NCBI RefSeq assembly: GCF_008123425.1
Contig: NZ_VSSS01000058.1
Coordinates: 1 to 64,000 of the forward strand
Length of the DNA: 64,000 bases
Source: Bradyrhizobium rifense
GTDB lineage: Bacteria > Pseudomonadota > Alphaproteobacteria > Rhizobiales > Xanthobacteraceae
Direction: 5' to 3'
Shown: positions 8,901-17,418 of the stretch, piece after piece
Numbering within the stretch: position 1 is the first letter of the stretch
Layout of the letters: every line of letters begins with the position of its first letter
Translations under genes and position numbers: made by a program
The notes under the pieces: model-generated
The model's database searches: none
Told to the model about the DNA's origin: nothing
Seen by the model: only the letters and a program-made list of their open reading frames with translations

Positions 8901-9365
8901 TCAGCGAGGAATAACGGCGGTGGCCTCGATCTCGACGCGCGCCGCCTTCTCGACCAGGCGCACGACCTGGACCAGCGCCATCGCGGGATAGTGCGCACCG
9001 AAGATCGTGCGATAGATCTTGCCGAGCTCCCTCAGGTTCGTGAGGTACTCGTCCATGTCGACGACGTACCAGGTCAGGCGAACGAGGTGCTCGGGCTGCG
9101 CACCGGCTTCGGCAAGGATTTCGGCGATGTTGCTGAGGGTCTGGCGGACCTGTGCGACAAAGCCGTCCGCGAGACGCTCCTCGGCATCCCAGCCGATGAC
9201 GCCGCCGGTCACCACGAAGCGCCCTTCGGCAGCCATGCCATTGGCATAGCCCTTCGGCATCGGCCAACCGGACGGTTGGAGCACCTGTGTCTTAGGGCTG
9301 GCGTCGTCCCCGGCTGCAGCTGGCAGCACTGCGAGCTGTGGGCCTTTCGGTGTCGTCACGGACAA
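8901..9365 (-). CDS. Rid (YjgF/YER057c/UK114) family protein
   Basis: 154 residues with a 25-residue N-terminal extension and the Rid core (GVIGWDAEERLADGFVAQVR, LVRLTWYVVDMDEYL, ARVEIEATAVI). Archetypal RidA hydrolyses enamine/imine intermediates to ketone and ammonia with an essential arginine in PARSCVEV. Here the aligned segment is PAMALVQV, so that arginine is replaced and the protein probably belongs to the Rid4-7 type without classical deaminase activity. It lies 15 bp after the CoA ligase gene and shares its promoter with operator A. Confidence 0.85.
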   Translation of the reverse strand: MSVTTPKGPQLAVLPAAAGDDASPKTQVLQPSGWPMPKGYANGMAAEGRFVVTGGVIGWDAEERLADGFVAQVRQTLSNIAEILAEAGAQPEHLVRLTWYVVDMDEYLTNLRELGKIYRTIFGAHYPAMALVQVVRLVEKAARVEIEATAVIPR

Positions 9366-9380
9366 TTCCTGATCCTCATC

Positions 9381-11072
9381 TCATTCTACCGCGGCGCCCG
9401 AGGACGTCGCCGCCGCCTGCGCCAATTGCCGCAAAGCAAAGCGCTTCAATTTTCCGGTCTCGGTCTTCGGCAGTTGGGTCACAAACTCGATCGCGCGCGG
9501 ATATTTGTACGGCGCGATCTCGCGTTTCACATGCTCCTGTAACTCGGCTGCGAGCTTTGCATCCGGCGTCACCCCGGGGGCGGCAATGACATAGGCCTTC
9601 ACAATCATCCCGCGCGCCTCGTCCGGCGCGCCGACGACGCCACACTCAGCGACGGAAGGATGCGTCAGCAGCGCGACTTCGACATCCGTGCCCGCGATAT
9701 TGTATCCAGATGACACGATCATGTCGTCGGAGCGCGACTGGTACCAGAAGTACCCGTCGCCATCCATCAGATAGGTGTCGCCGGTAATGTTCCAGCCGTT
9801 CTGGACATACTTCCGCTGCCGCTCGTCGGCGAGATAACGGCAACCGGTCGGCCCGCGCACCGCGAGCTTCCCCATCGTGCCCGGCGGCAGATCATTGCCG
9901 TCATCGTCGACAATCTTCGCCTCATAGCCAGGCACGGGCTTACCGGTTGCGCCAGGACGAATTTCGTCCTCGGTCGCGCTGATGAAGATGTGCAGCAGCT
10001 CAGTCGAGCCAATCCCATCCATCAGCTTGATGCCGGTGGCCTTCAGCCAGGCGTCGAATGTCGGCTTGGGTAGAGTCTCGCCGGCGGAGACGCATTTTCG
10101 CAGAGAGGAAATGTCACGGCCCGAAAGCTTGCCAATCATGGCGCGATACGCGGTCGGCGCCGTAAAGCAGACTGTGGTCTTGTACTGCTCGATCGCTGAG
10201 AGGATATCATCGGGCGTCGTCTTCTCCAGCACGACGAAGGAAGCGCCGATGTGCATCGGGAACAGCACGCCGCCGAAACCGAAGGTAAAGGCGAGCGGCG
10301 CGGAGCCGACGAAACGGTCTTTCTGCTCGGCCCGCAGGATGTTGCGCGCGTAGCCGTCGCACACCGCCAGCATGTCCCGGTGGAAATGCATGGTGCCCTT
10401 AGGATCGCCGGTCGTTCCCGACGTAAAGGCGATCAGGCAGATATCGTCAGAGGCGGTGTCGACCGCCCTAAATTCCGGACTCGCATCCGCGATCAGCGCT
10501 TCGAGCGAGTCTGGAGCACCGTTGCCCCAATAGACCACATGCTTGAGACCGGGTGCGGCCAGCTTCGCCTTCTCCATCTCATCGGAGAGTTTTCCGTCGC
10601 AGAGCGCGAGCGTGATTTCCGCCTTCTGGATCGGATAGGACAGCTCCTTGGCGCGCAGCAACGGCATCGTCGCCACGCAAATGCCGCCGGCTTTGATCAC
10701 CGCGAGATAGGTCGCAACCATCATCGGGCTGTTGGCGGAGCGCAGCATCACGCGGCCGCCGGTGACGAGACCGAGCTTGCCGACCAGCACGTTGGCAATG
10801 CGGTTTACGAGCGCCTGCAGCTCGCGATAGGTGTGGCTGACGGAGGGGCTGATGACGCAAGGCGCATCACCGTGCCCCTGCTCGACCCAGCGGTCGAGGA
10901 AATAGCTGACGCAGTTCAAACGCGGCGGATAGTGAAGCTCCGGGCGCGTGAAAATGAACTCCGGCCACAGCTCAGGCGGCGGCAGATGTTGCCGTGCAAA
11001 CGTATCGACATGGGCGGTCGCAGCGTTTGCGTCATGCGAGCCCGAGACTTGAACCTTGGCGGCGTTGGCCAT
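9381..11072 (-). CDS. 2-aminobenzoate-CoA ligase (benzoate-CoA ligase family)
   Basis: 563-residue AMP-forming acyl-CoA synthetase. The phosphate loop AFTSGTTGDPKGTMHFH is at about 215-231 and the C-terminal lysine is in LPKTETGKLKRFALR. Overall sequence fits the 2-aminobenzoate/benzoate-CoA ligase group. It would convert anthranilate, ATP and CoA to 2-aminobenzoyl-CoA in the cytoplasm, the entry step of the aerobic CoA route known from Azoarcus evansii. Adjacent genes for the monooxygenase/reductase support anthranilate over benzoate. Operator A is 52 bp upstream of the start. Substrate is inferred from context. Confidence 0.85.
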   Translation of the reverse strand: MANAAKVQVSGSHDANAATAHVDTFARQHLPPPELWPEFIFTRPELHYPPRLNCVSYFLDRWVEQGHGDAPCVISPSVSHTYRELQALVNRIANVLVGKLGLVTGGRVMLRSANSPMMVATYLAVIKAGGICVATMPLLRAKELSYPIQKAEITLALCDGKLSDEMEKAKLAAPGLKHVVYWGNGAPDSLEALIADASPEFRAVDTASDDICLIAFTSGTTGDPKGTMHFHRDMLAVCDGYARNILRAEQKDRFVGSAPLAFTFGFGGVLFPMHIGASFVVLEKTTPDDILSAIEQYKTTVCFTAPTAYRAMIGKLSGRDISSLRKCVSAGETLPKPTFDAWLKATGIKLMDGIGSTELLHIFISATEDEIRPGATGKPVPGYEAKIVDDDGNDLPPGTMGKLAVRGPTGCRYLADERQRKYVQNGWNITGDTYLMDGDGYFWYQSRSDDMIVSSGYNIAGTDVEVALLTHPSVAECGVVGAPDEARGMIVKAYVIAAPGVTPDAKLAAELQEHVKREIAPYKYPRAIEFVTQLPKTETGKLKRFALRQLAQAAATSSGAAVE

Positions 11073-11123
11073 CGCACGCTCCTTTGCGCATGGAAAGCAC
11101 CCGGCAGCACTAACTCGGGAAAC

Positions 11124-11143
11124 ATTTTAGGCTTAAAACAATT
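11124..11143. promoter_or_regulatory. Operator A, ATTTTAGGCTTAAAACAATT
   Basis: Located between the MarR gene and the CoA ligase, 52 bp before the ligase start. Its core TTTTAGGCTTAAAA is the exact reverse complement of the core in operator D before the monooxygenase/reductase gene. Proposed MarR-family binding site. Confidence 0.75.
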
Positions 11144-11221
11144 TGGCGCAATAGGGGATTTTGGGCATCCCATGCATTTTCACGCGGCAGAGGGGGATGA
11201 GAAGGGCGCGTCGGCCCGCGC

Positions 11222-11752
11222 TCAGGGCCGGCGACGCGCGGCCGATTTCTGCGCCGACGCCTTGGTCTTGGCCAGCAACCGCATCAGCTCGCGCACGTCC
11301 TTCGGCGTCAAATCGGCAAAGAGATCGGCGATCCAGGTCTCGTGTTCCGAAGCCATCCTGCGAAACTCGGCGCGGCCTAGTTTCGTGAGACGGATCACCT
11401 GGACGCGACGGTCGGTCTCCGAGGTGCGGCGGTCTAGATGGCCGGATTCCACCAGGCGCTCGACGAGGCCGGTGACGTTGCCGTTGGACACCATCATCCG
11501 CTTGGAGACGTCCGACAGCGTCATGCCGTCAGGCGCCTTGTCGAGCTGCGCCATCAGATCGAAACGGGGCAGCGTGACGTCGAAACGCTGTCGCAGCCGG
11601 CCGCGGACTTCTCCCTCGATCAGGGTCGTGCAGGTGAGCAGGCGCAACCACAGCCGAAGCTCTTCGGCATGGTCCTCCGGCGTTTCGACGGCCTTGGTCT
11701 CGGAATCGAGCATCTCGATGCAGTCATTCACGGCCGGCATTGGCGCTGGCAC
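11222..11752 (-). CDS. MarR-family transcriptional regulator
   Basis: 176 residues with a MarR winged helix: LPRFDLMAQLDKAPDGMTLS, then the recognition helix region MMVSNGNVTGLVERLVESGH and the wing HLDRRTSETDRRVQVIRLT. MarR relatives in aromatic catabolism (BadR, CouR types) release DNA on binding an aromatic acyl-CoA. The gene sits between the ligase and the transporter gene in the middle of the cluster. Operator B starts 13 bp before its start codon, consistent with autorepression. The ligand may be 2-aminobenzoyl-CoA; that is inference. Confidence 0.9.
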   Translation of the reverse strand: MPAPMPAVNDCIEMLDSETKAVETPEDHAEELRLWLRLLTCTTLIEGEVRGRLRQRFDVTLPRFDLMAQLDKAPDGMTLSDVSKRMMVSNGNVTGLVERLVESGHLDRRTSETDRRVQVIRLTKLGRAEFRRMASEHETWIADLFADLTPKDVRELMRLLAKTKASAQKSAARRRP

Positions 11753-11764
11753 GGATTCCCCAAC

Positions 11765-11784
11765 GTTTTGAGCTTCAAATAAAT
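11765..11784. promoter_or_regulatory. Operator B, GTTTTGAGCTTCAAATAAAT
   Basis: Just upstream of the MarR start codon and overlapping where its ribosome site or transcript start should be, so it is placed for autorepression. Matches operators A and C-G at the TTT, AG and AAA core positions. Confidence 0.65.
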
Positions 11785-11833
11785 CGACGCCCGCCGCAAG
11801 CCCAAAGCTGCAACAATCGACCGCACGTCAGTT

Positions 11834-11853
11834 TCTTTAGGCTTCAAATAATT
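11834..11853. promoter_or_regulatory. Operator C, TCTTTAGGCTTCAAATAATT
   Basis: About 140 bp upstream of the LIV-type binding protein gene and 50 bp from operator B. Probably controls the plus-strand unit of binding protein and cupin. Confidence 0.7.
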
Positions 11854-11991
11854 GGCGCGCCGCTTGCATGCTCCGCTGCCCGCACGATGGTGGCGCTTTG
11901 AGCTAACTTGCCGCGGCGGCCATCATCAGCATAAGCTTGGATTAAGGTACGCGGCTTGCGACACAAGCCCGATGGTGATGGGGGACAGATC

Positions 11992-13167
11992 ATGAAGACG
12001 CAAACGACTTTGGCCGCGGCCGCCTTGCTGCTCGGCACCGCAATGAGCCCTGCCCTTGCACAGGAGAAGATCAAGCTGGGTGTGATCGTGACGCTGTCGG
12101 GCCCCGGCGCCGCGCTCGGCCAGCAGGTTCGCGACGGCTTTGCGCTCGCGGTGAAGGATCTCGGCGGCAAGATGGGTGGCCGCGACGTCGAAGTCGTCGC
12201 GGTCGACGACGAGTTGAAGCCTGATGTGGCCGTGACCAAGGTCAAGGGCCTGCTCGAACGCGACAAGGTCGACTTCGTGGTCGGCCCGATCTTCTCCAAC
12301 ATCCTCCAGGCGATCCACCGGCCGGTCACGGAATCCAAGGTGTTCCTGATCAGCCCCAATGCCGGCCCGTCGACCTTTGCCGGCAAGGACTGCAACCCGT
12401 TCTTCTATGTGACGTCCTATCAGAACGACCAGGTTCACGAGATCCTCGGCAAGGTGGCGCAGGATCGCGGCTACAAGCGGATGTATCTGATGGTGCCGAA
12501 CTATCAGGCCGGCAAGGACTCGGTCGCCGGCTTCAAGCTCGACTACAAGGGCGAGATCGTCGAAGAGTCCTACATGCCGCTCAACACGCTGGACTTCCAG
12601 CCGGAGCTTTCCAAGATTTCGTCGCAGAAGCCCGATGCTCTCTTCACGTTCATGCCGGGCGGCCTCGGCGTCAACCTCGTCAAGCAATACAAGCAGGCCG
12701 GTCTAACCGATAGCATTCCGGTGCTCTCAGCCTTCACGGTGGATGAATCGACCCTGCCGGCACAGCAGGACGCGGCCGTCGGCATGTTCGGCGGCGCGAA
12801 CTGGGCGCCCAATCTCGACAATCCTCAGAACAAGAAGTTCGTTGCCGCCTATGAGGCCGCCTACAACGGCGTGCCCGGCACCTACGCCTTCCAGGCCTAC
12901 GATGCTGCGATGCTGATCGACAGCGCGGTCAAGGGTGTGAAGGGCGACCTCACCAACAAGGACGCCGTCGCGGCAGCCCTTAAGAAGGCGGACTTCACGT
13001 CGCTGCGTGGTTCGTTCAAGTTCAACACCAACGGCTATCCGATCCAGGACTTTTACCTGACCAAGGTCGCCAAGCGTCCGGACGGAAAGTTCCAGACCGA
13101 AATCGTCCAGAAGGTTTTCGAGAACTACGGCGACCGCTATGCCAAGGACTGCAAGGCGGCGAACTAA
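11992..13167 (+). CDS. ABC transporter substrate-binding protein, LIV/aromatic acid type
   Basis: 391 residues; ATG 11992 follows GGGGGACAG. A signal peptide ends at SPALA-QE near residue 23. The mature protein begins EKIKLGVIVTLSGPGAALGQ, the type I fold of branched-chain amino acid binding proteins (Peripla_BP_6). In Rhodopseudomonas and Bradyrhizobium relatives this group often binds aromatic acids. No permease or ATPase of the LIV type is adjacent, so it must share a membrane complex encoded elsewhere. Operator C upstream places it in the anthranilate regulon, so periplasmic capture of anthranilate or a related acid is likely. Confidence 0.85.
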   Translation: MKTQTTLAAAALLLGTAMSPALAQEKIKLGVIVTLSGPGAALGQQVRDGFALAVKDLGGKMGGRDVEVVAVDDELKPDVAVTKVKGLLERDKVDFVVGPIFSNILQAIHRPVTESKVFLISPNAGPSTFAGKDCNPFFYVTSYQNDQVHEILGKVAQDRGYKRMYLMVPNYQAGKDSVAGFKLDYKGEIVEESYMPLNTLDFQPELSKISSQKPDALFTFMPGGLGVNLVKQYKQAGLTDSIPVLSAFTVDESTLPAQQDAAVGMFGGANWAPNLDNPQNKKFVAAYEAAYNGVPGTYAFQAYDAAMLIDSAVKGVKGDLTNKDAVAAALKKADFTSLRGSFKFNTNGYPIQDFYLTKVAKRPDGKFQTEIVQKVFENYGDRYAKDCKAAN

Positions 13168-13197
13168 GGCCGCGCGTCGCGTTAAGGGAGGACTGCA

Positions 13198-13656
13198 ATG
13201 AAGAGCGAAATCACCGGCATCACGCGGGCCAATGAGGGGATCCAGGGCATCTCCTGGAACATCCTCGGCCAGACTTATGTGCCGAAGAGCAACACCGAGA
13301 ACAGCTTCTCCTGGCACGCTACGCTGCCGCCGGGCACGTTCGTGCCGCCGCACATTCATCCCGACCAGGACGAATATCTCTACATGCTGGAGGGCAAGCT
13401 CGACTTCATGCTCGGCAACTCGGAGGCGCAGGCAGCGCCGGGCGATCTGATCCGGCTCGGCATGGGCGTGCCGCACGGCATCTTCAACAAATCGGACCAG
13501 ACCGCAAAAGTGCTGTTCTGGGTCTCGCCGACCAAAAAACTGTTCGACCTGTTCTGGGGCCTTCACAACATGAAGGAACAGAAGCCGGAGGACGTGGTGG
13601 CGATGGCCGCCGAGTTCAACATCCACTTCCTGCCGCCGCCTCCCGGCGCCGGCTAA
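13198..13656 (+). CDS. Cupin domain protein
   Basis: 152 residues, ATG 13198 after GGGAGGAC, 30 bp behind the binding protein gene. Cupin motif 1 is visible as HIHPDQDEYLYMLEGKLDF (His, His, Glu metal ligands) and motif 2 as GVPHGIFNKSD. Cupins range from metal dioxygenases to sugar isomerases. Placement in the anthranilate regulon suggests it acts on a pathway intermediate, perhaps a tautomerisation or oxygenation, but no activity can be assigned. Confidence 0.85.
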   Translation: MKSEITGITRANEGIQGISWNILGQTYVPKSNTENSFSWHATLPPGTFVPPHIHPDQDEYLYMLEGKLDFMLGNSEAQAAPGDLIRLGMGVPHGIFNKSDQTAKVLFWVSPTKKLFDLFWGLHNMKEQKPEDVVAMAAEFNIHFLPPPPGAG

Positions 13657-13665
13657 CGGCGCCGG

Positions 13666-14916
13666 CTAGCCGCGCACCGCCGCAAGTCCTGGCACTGCGG
13701 CGAAGCCTGCCTTGGTGGCATAGCCGCGCACGATCGCCTCGCGCTGGGAATAGCTCAGCACGTTGTCGACATTGTCAAAGCCGTCGGGCGCAAGCTGCTC
13801 GACGGCGTCGATGACGCCCTCGGGGCCGCCGCGGCGGTTAGAGCGGACGATGTCCGCCGTCATCGGCAGACGCTTCTTCTCATATTCCATCAAAGCCTGA
13901 CGCGGATGCTCGGCGCGCACAAGTGCGTCGGCAAGGCAGCGCGCGTCGAGGATCGCCTGCGAGGCGCCATTGGAGCCGACCGGATACATCGGATGCGCGG
14001 CATCACCGAGCAGGGTGACGCGCCCCGACGACCAATAGGGCAAGGGATCGCGGTCGCAGGTCGGATATTCATAGAACTCGGGCGTCGCCGAAATCAGGCT
14101 CTTCACGTCGATATAGGGCACCGAGAAGCGTGCGACATGCGGCATCAACTCCTCGCGCCGACCTGGCCGCGACCAGTCTTCCTTCCGCGGCGGCGGCGCA
14201 TTGCCCTCGCCCACCTTCACCAGCACCGCCCAATTGGTCAGACGGCTCGCTGGGCTCGATCCCTCCGCGATCGGATAGATCACCACCTTGGCATTGAGAC
14301 CACCGGCGACGATCATCGATTTGCCGGTCAGGAACATCGGCCAGTCGCGCGCGCCGCGCCACAGCATCAGGCCGTTCCAACACGGCGGCCCTTCGTTCGG
14401 AAACAGCGTGTCGCGCACGCGCGAATGGATGCCGTCGGCACCGATCAGGATATCGCCGCGCGCGGTGTGGATGTGCGCGCCAGCACGGTCGAAGAAATAG
14501 GCCGTGACGCCGCCCTCGTCCTGTGTGAAGGCGCCAAGCCGGCAGCCGGTATGGATGGCATCCGCCCCGAGCCGTTCCTCGACGGCGCGATGGATGACGC
14601 CCTGAAGGCGGCCGCGATGGATCGAGAATTGCGGCACGTCATGCCCGGCGTCCACGCCGCGGGCTTCGCGCCAGACCTCCTGGCCATGGCGATTGAGATA
14701 GTAGAGCTGGTCGGTGCGGATCGCGACGTCGTCGAGCTTTTGCAGCAGGCCAAGACTGGCAAGCTCACGCATGGCGTGCGGCAACGTGTTGATACCGACG
14801 CCCAGCTCGCGGATCGTGTCGGACTGCTCGAAAATCTCGCAGCCGATGCCGCGCGACCGCAACATCAAGGCCGTGGTGAGACCACCGATACCGCCGCCGA
14901 CGATAATCGCCTTCAT
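13666..14916 (-). CDS. FAD-dependent monooxygenase (group A, PhzS/UbiH-like)
   Basis: 416 residues from ATG 14916 (AAGGGCG just upstream; a GTG at 14931 is possible). FAD-binding GGGIGGLTTALML at the N-terminus, the DG motif IGADGIHSRVRDTLF, and the GD motif LLGDAAHPMYPVGSNGASQA. These are the hallmarks of single-component aromatic hydroxylases using NAD(P)H and oxygen. It follows the monooxygenase/reductase gene by 53 bp in the operator D unit. It may hydroxylate an aromatic acid that feeds the pathway; the substrate is unknown. Confidence 0.85.
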   Translation of the reverse strand: MKAIIVGGGIGGLTTALMLRSRGIGCEIFEQSDTIRELGVGINTLPHAMRELASLGLLQKLDDVAIRTDQLYYLNRHGQEVWREARGVDAGHDVPQFSIHRGRLQGVIHRAVEERLGADAIHTGCRLGAFTQDEGGVTAYFFDRAGAHIHTARGDILIGADGIHSRVRDTLFPNEGPPCWNGLMLWRGARDWPMFLTGKSMIVAGGLNAKVVIYPIAEGSSPASRLTNWAVLVKVGEGNAPPPRKEDWSRPGRREELMPHVARFSVPYIDVKSLISATPEFYEYPTCDRDPLPYWSSGRVTLLGDAAHPMYPVGSNGASQAILDARCLADALVRAEHPRQALMEYEKKRLPMTADIVRSNRRGGPEGVIDAVEQLAPDGFDNVDNVLSYSQREAIVRGYATKAGFAAVPGLAAVRG

Positions 14917-14969
14917 CGCCCTTAACTCCACTCAATACACAGGCAACGGGGTTAACGTCGCACGGGCGG

Positions 14970-17321
14970 TCACTCCGCCGCAAGCGGCTTTGTCGCCTCC
15001 GCCTTGAGCTCAGCCCGGGTCTTGGGCTTAGCCTTAATTCTCAGCTCCTCGAGATCCTGCCGATCGCGCACGCTATTGCGGAAAATCTGGTCTTTCCCGG
15101 GCAGATATTGCGGCGGACAGAACGCATCGTTTGCGCCGTACCAGGCCGCCGCCTTCATGGTGAAGAAGGGGTCGACCAGATGCGGCCGCCCGAGCGCGAC
15201 GAGGTCTGCCCGGCCGGCCGCCAGAATGGTGTTGGCCTGGTCCGCGGTCGTGATGTTGCCGACGCACATGGTTGCCACCCGCGCCTCGTTGCGAACCTGG
15301 TCGGAGAATGGCGTCTGGAACATGCGGCCATAGATCGGCTGTGCATCGCGCACCGTCTGCCCTGTCGAGACGTCGACCAGATCGACACCGGCCTCGGTGA
15401 AGGCACGCGCGATCGCCACCGCATCGTCACCGGTGATGCCGCCGTCCGCCCAGTCAGTCGCAGAAATACGCACCGACATCGGCTTGTGCTTCGGCCACAC
15501 AGCCCGCAGCGCCTCAAATATCTCGAGCGGAAAGCGCAGCCGGTTTTCGAGCGAACCGCCATATTCGTCAGTGCGGGTGTTCGTCAGCGGTGAAATGAAG
15601 CTCGCGAGCAGATAGCCGTGGGCGCAGTGCAGCTCGAGCATATCGAAGCCACAGCGCTTGCCACGCTCAGCCGCGGCAACAAAAGAATCCCTCACCGCGT
15701 TCATGCCGGCGCGGTCAAGCTCGCGCGGCACCTGGCTGTCGGGAAAGTACGGCAACGGCGACGCCGAGACGACGTCCCAGCCCCCTTCGTCCAGCGGGCG
15801 GTCGATGCCGTCCCACATCAACTTGGTCGCACCTTTGCGGCCGGCGTGCCCGAGCTGCAGGCAGAATTTGGCTGCCGAGTTGCCATGGACGAAATCAACG
15901 ATGCGCCGCCAGGCCGTCTCCTGCTCGTCATTCCACAATCCGGCGCAGCCGGGCGTGATCCGAGCGTCGCGGCTGACGCAGGTCATCTCGGTGAAGATCA
16001 GGCCGGCGCCACCGATGGCGCGCGAGCCATAGTGCACGAGGTGAAAGTCGCCGGGAACGCCCTCCTTCGCCGAATACATGCACATCGGCGAAACCACCGC
16101 GCGGTTGGCAATCTCCATCTCACGCAGGCGGAATGGCTGGAACAGCGGCACCATCGGCTTGTCGGTGCTGACGTCGAAGCCGCTGCTGCGCACTTGCGTG
16201 GCAAATGACTTCTCGACCTCGGCGACGAAATCGGGGGCGCGGAGCTTCAGATTGTCATAGGTGATCGCCTTCGAGCGCGTCATCACGCCAAAGGCGAACT
16301 GCACCGGATCGAAATCCCAGAAGCGGTCGACATGCTCGAACCAGACCAGCGAAACGTCGGCCGCGTGCTGGGTCTTCTCGACCTCTTCGCGGCGGCCGTG
16401 CTCGTAAAAATCGAGCGCCGCCTTGATGCTGGGCGCCTTCGCCATCGCTTCGGCCAGCGCGATCGCATCTTCCATCGCGAGCTTGGTGCCGGAACCGATC
16501 GAGAAGTGCGCGCTTGCCTTGGCGTCGCCGAGCAGAACCATGTTGTCCTTAACCCAGCGCTTGCTGCGGATCATTGGGAAATTGCGCCACATCGAGCGGT
16601 TGGTGAGCAGCTTGTGCCCATCGAGGAACCAGCCAAAGATCTCGGCCATCCGCGCGGCAGATTGGCTCTCGTTCAGCCCAGTCAGCCCTGCCCGCTCGAA
16701 CGTCTCCGGGTCGGTCTCGAAAATCCAGGTCGAGTGACCGGCTTCATATTGGTAGGCGTGGGCGATGAAAGGTCCCCACTCCGTCTCCTGGAAGATGAAG
16801 GTGAAGGCATCGAGAGGCCTGGTCGAGCCCATCCAGGCAAACTTGTTGGTGCGGAGGTCGACTTCGGGCTCGAAGTGATCGGCATGCTTCTCCCGGAATC
16901 GGCTATTGACGCCGTCGGCGAGCAAGACGAGATCAGCATCGGCAAAGCGCGACTCGTCGTCGACATCCACTTCGAAATGGAGGTTGACACCGAGCTCACG
17001 CGCTCGCTCCTGCAGGATCATCAACAGTTTTTGCCGAGAGCAGCCGCAAAAGCCGTTACCTCCGACCCGATGCACCGTGCCGCGAAAATGCACGGCGATA
17101 TCGTCCCAATAGGCGAACTCCTGGGTGATGCGGCGGTAGCTCGGAAGATCGTGCTTTTCAAAATTGTCGAGCGTGGCGTCCGAGAATACCACGCCGAAGC
17201 CGAACGTGTCGTCGGCGCGGTTGCGCTCATAGACGGTGACATCGGCGCTTGGGCGCTGCTTCTTGAGTAGGATTGCAGCGTAGAGACCCGCAGGTCCGCC
17301 ACCGATGATCGCGACTTTCAT
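14970..17321 (-). CDS. 2-aminobenzoyl-CoA monooxygenase/reductase (FAD hydroxylase fused to old-yellow-enzyme reductase)
   Basis: 783 residues starting MKVAIIGGGPAGLYAAIL at 17321 behind GAGG. Residues 1-380 are a flavin hydroxylase of the salicylyl-CoA 5-hydroxylase group. From about 400 an old-yellow-enzyme domain begins (PLFQPFRLREMEIANRAVVS, CAHGYLLASFISPLTNTRTD, SVRISATDW). This fusion is known from Azoarcus evansii, where it hydroxylates 2-aminobenzoyl-CoA and then reduces the ring to a non-aromatic amino-oxo-cyclohexene-carbonyl-CoA. It is the diagnostic gene of the cluster. Many databases name homologues salicylyl-CoA 5-hydroxylase/oxidoreductase. Operator D is 35 bp upstream. Confidence 0.92.
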   Translation of the reverse strand: MKVAIIGGGPAGLYAAILLKKQRPSADVTVYERNRADDTFGFGVVFSDATLDNFEKHDLPSYRRITQEFAYWDDIAVHFRGTVHRVGGNGFCGCSRQKLLMILQERARELGVNLHFEVDVDDESRFADADLVLLADGVNSRFREKHADHFEPEVDLRTNKFAWMGSTRPLDAFTFIFQETEWGPFIAHAYQYEAGHSTWIFETDPETFERAGLTGLNESQSAARMAEIFGWFLDGHKLLTNRSMWRNFPMIRSKRWVKDNMVLLGDAKASAHFSIGSGTKLAMEDAIALAEAMAKAPSIKAALDFYEHGRREEVEKTQHAADVSLVWFEHVDRFWDFDPVQFAFGVMTRSKAITYDNLKLRAPDFVAEVEKSFATQVRSSGFDVSTDKPMVPLFQPFRLREMEIANRAVVSPMCMYSAKEGVPGDFHLVHYGSRAIGGAGLIFTEMTCVSRDARITPGCAGLWNDEQETAWRRIVDFVHGNSAAKFCLQLGHAGRKGATKLMWDGIDRPLDEGGWDVVSASPLPYFPDSQVPRELDRAGMNAVRDSFVAAAERGKRCGFDMLELHCAHGYLLASFISPLTNTRTDEYGGSLENRLRFPLEIFEALRAVWPKHKPMSVRISATDWADGGITGDDAVAIARAFTEAGVDLVDVSTGQTVRDAQPIYGRMFQTPFSDQVRNEARVATMCVGNITTADQANTILAAGRADLVALGRPHLVDPFFTMKAAAWYGANDAFCPPQYLPGKDQIFRNSVRDRQDLEELRIKAKPKTRAELKAEATKPLAAE

Positions 17322-17355
17322 GGGAGCCTCGCCAATACACCCGGCCATGAAAACT

Positions 17356-17375
17356 ATTTTAAGCCTAAAATAATT
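17356..17375. promoter_or_regulatory. Operator D, ATTTTAAGCCTAAAATAATT
   Basis: Best palindrome of the set: core TTTTAAGCCTAAAA. It lies 35 bp upstream of the monooxygenase/reductase start and downstream of the enoyl-CoA hydratase-like gene. Confidence 0.78.
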
Positions 17376-17418
17376 TCTGGCAAGTCCCCGTTCCAGGCCT
17401 TCCGCAGAAAAAGGCCAC

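Noticed and set aside
10251..11771. 506-codon plus-strand frame across the CoA ligase and MarR genes
   Set aside because: It runs antisense through two genes with clear motifs and across the operator-bearing intergenic region.
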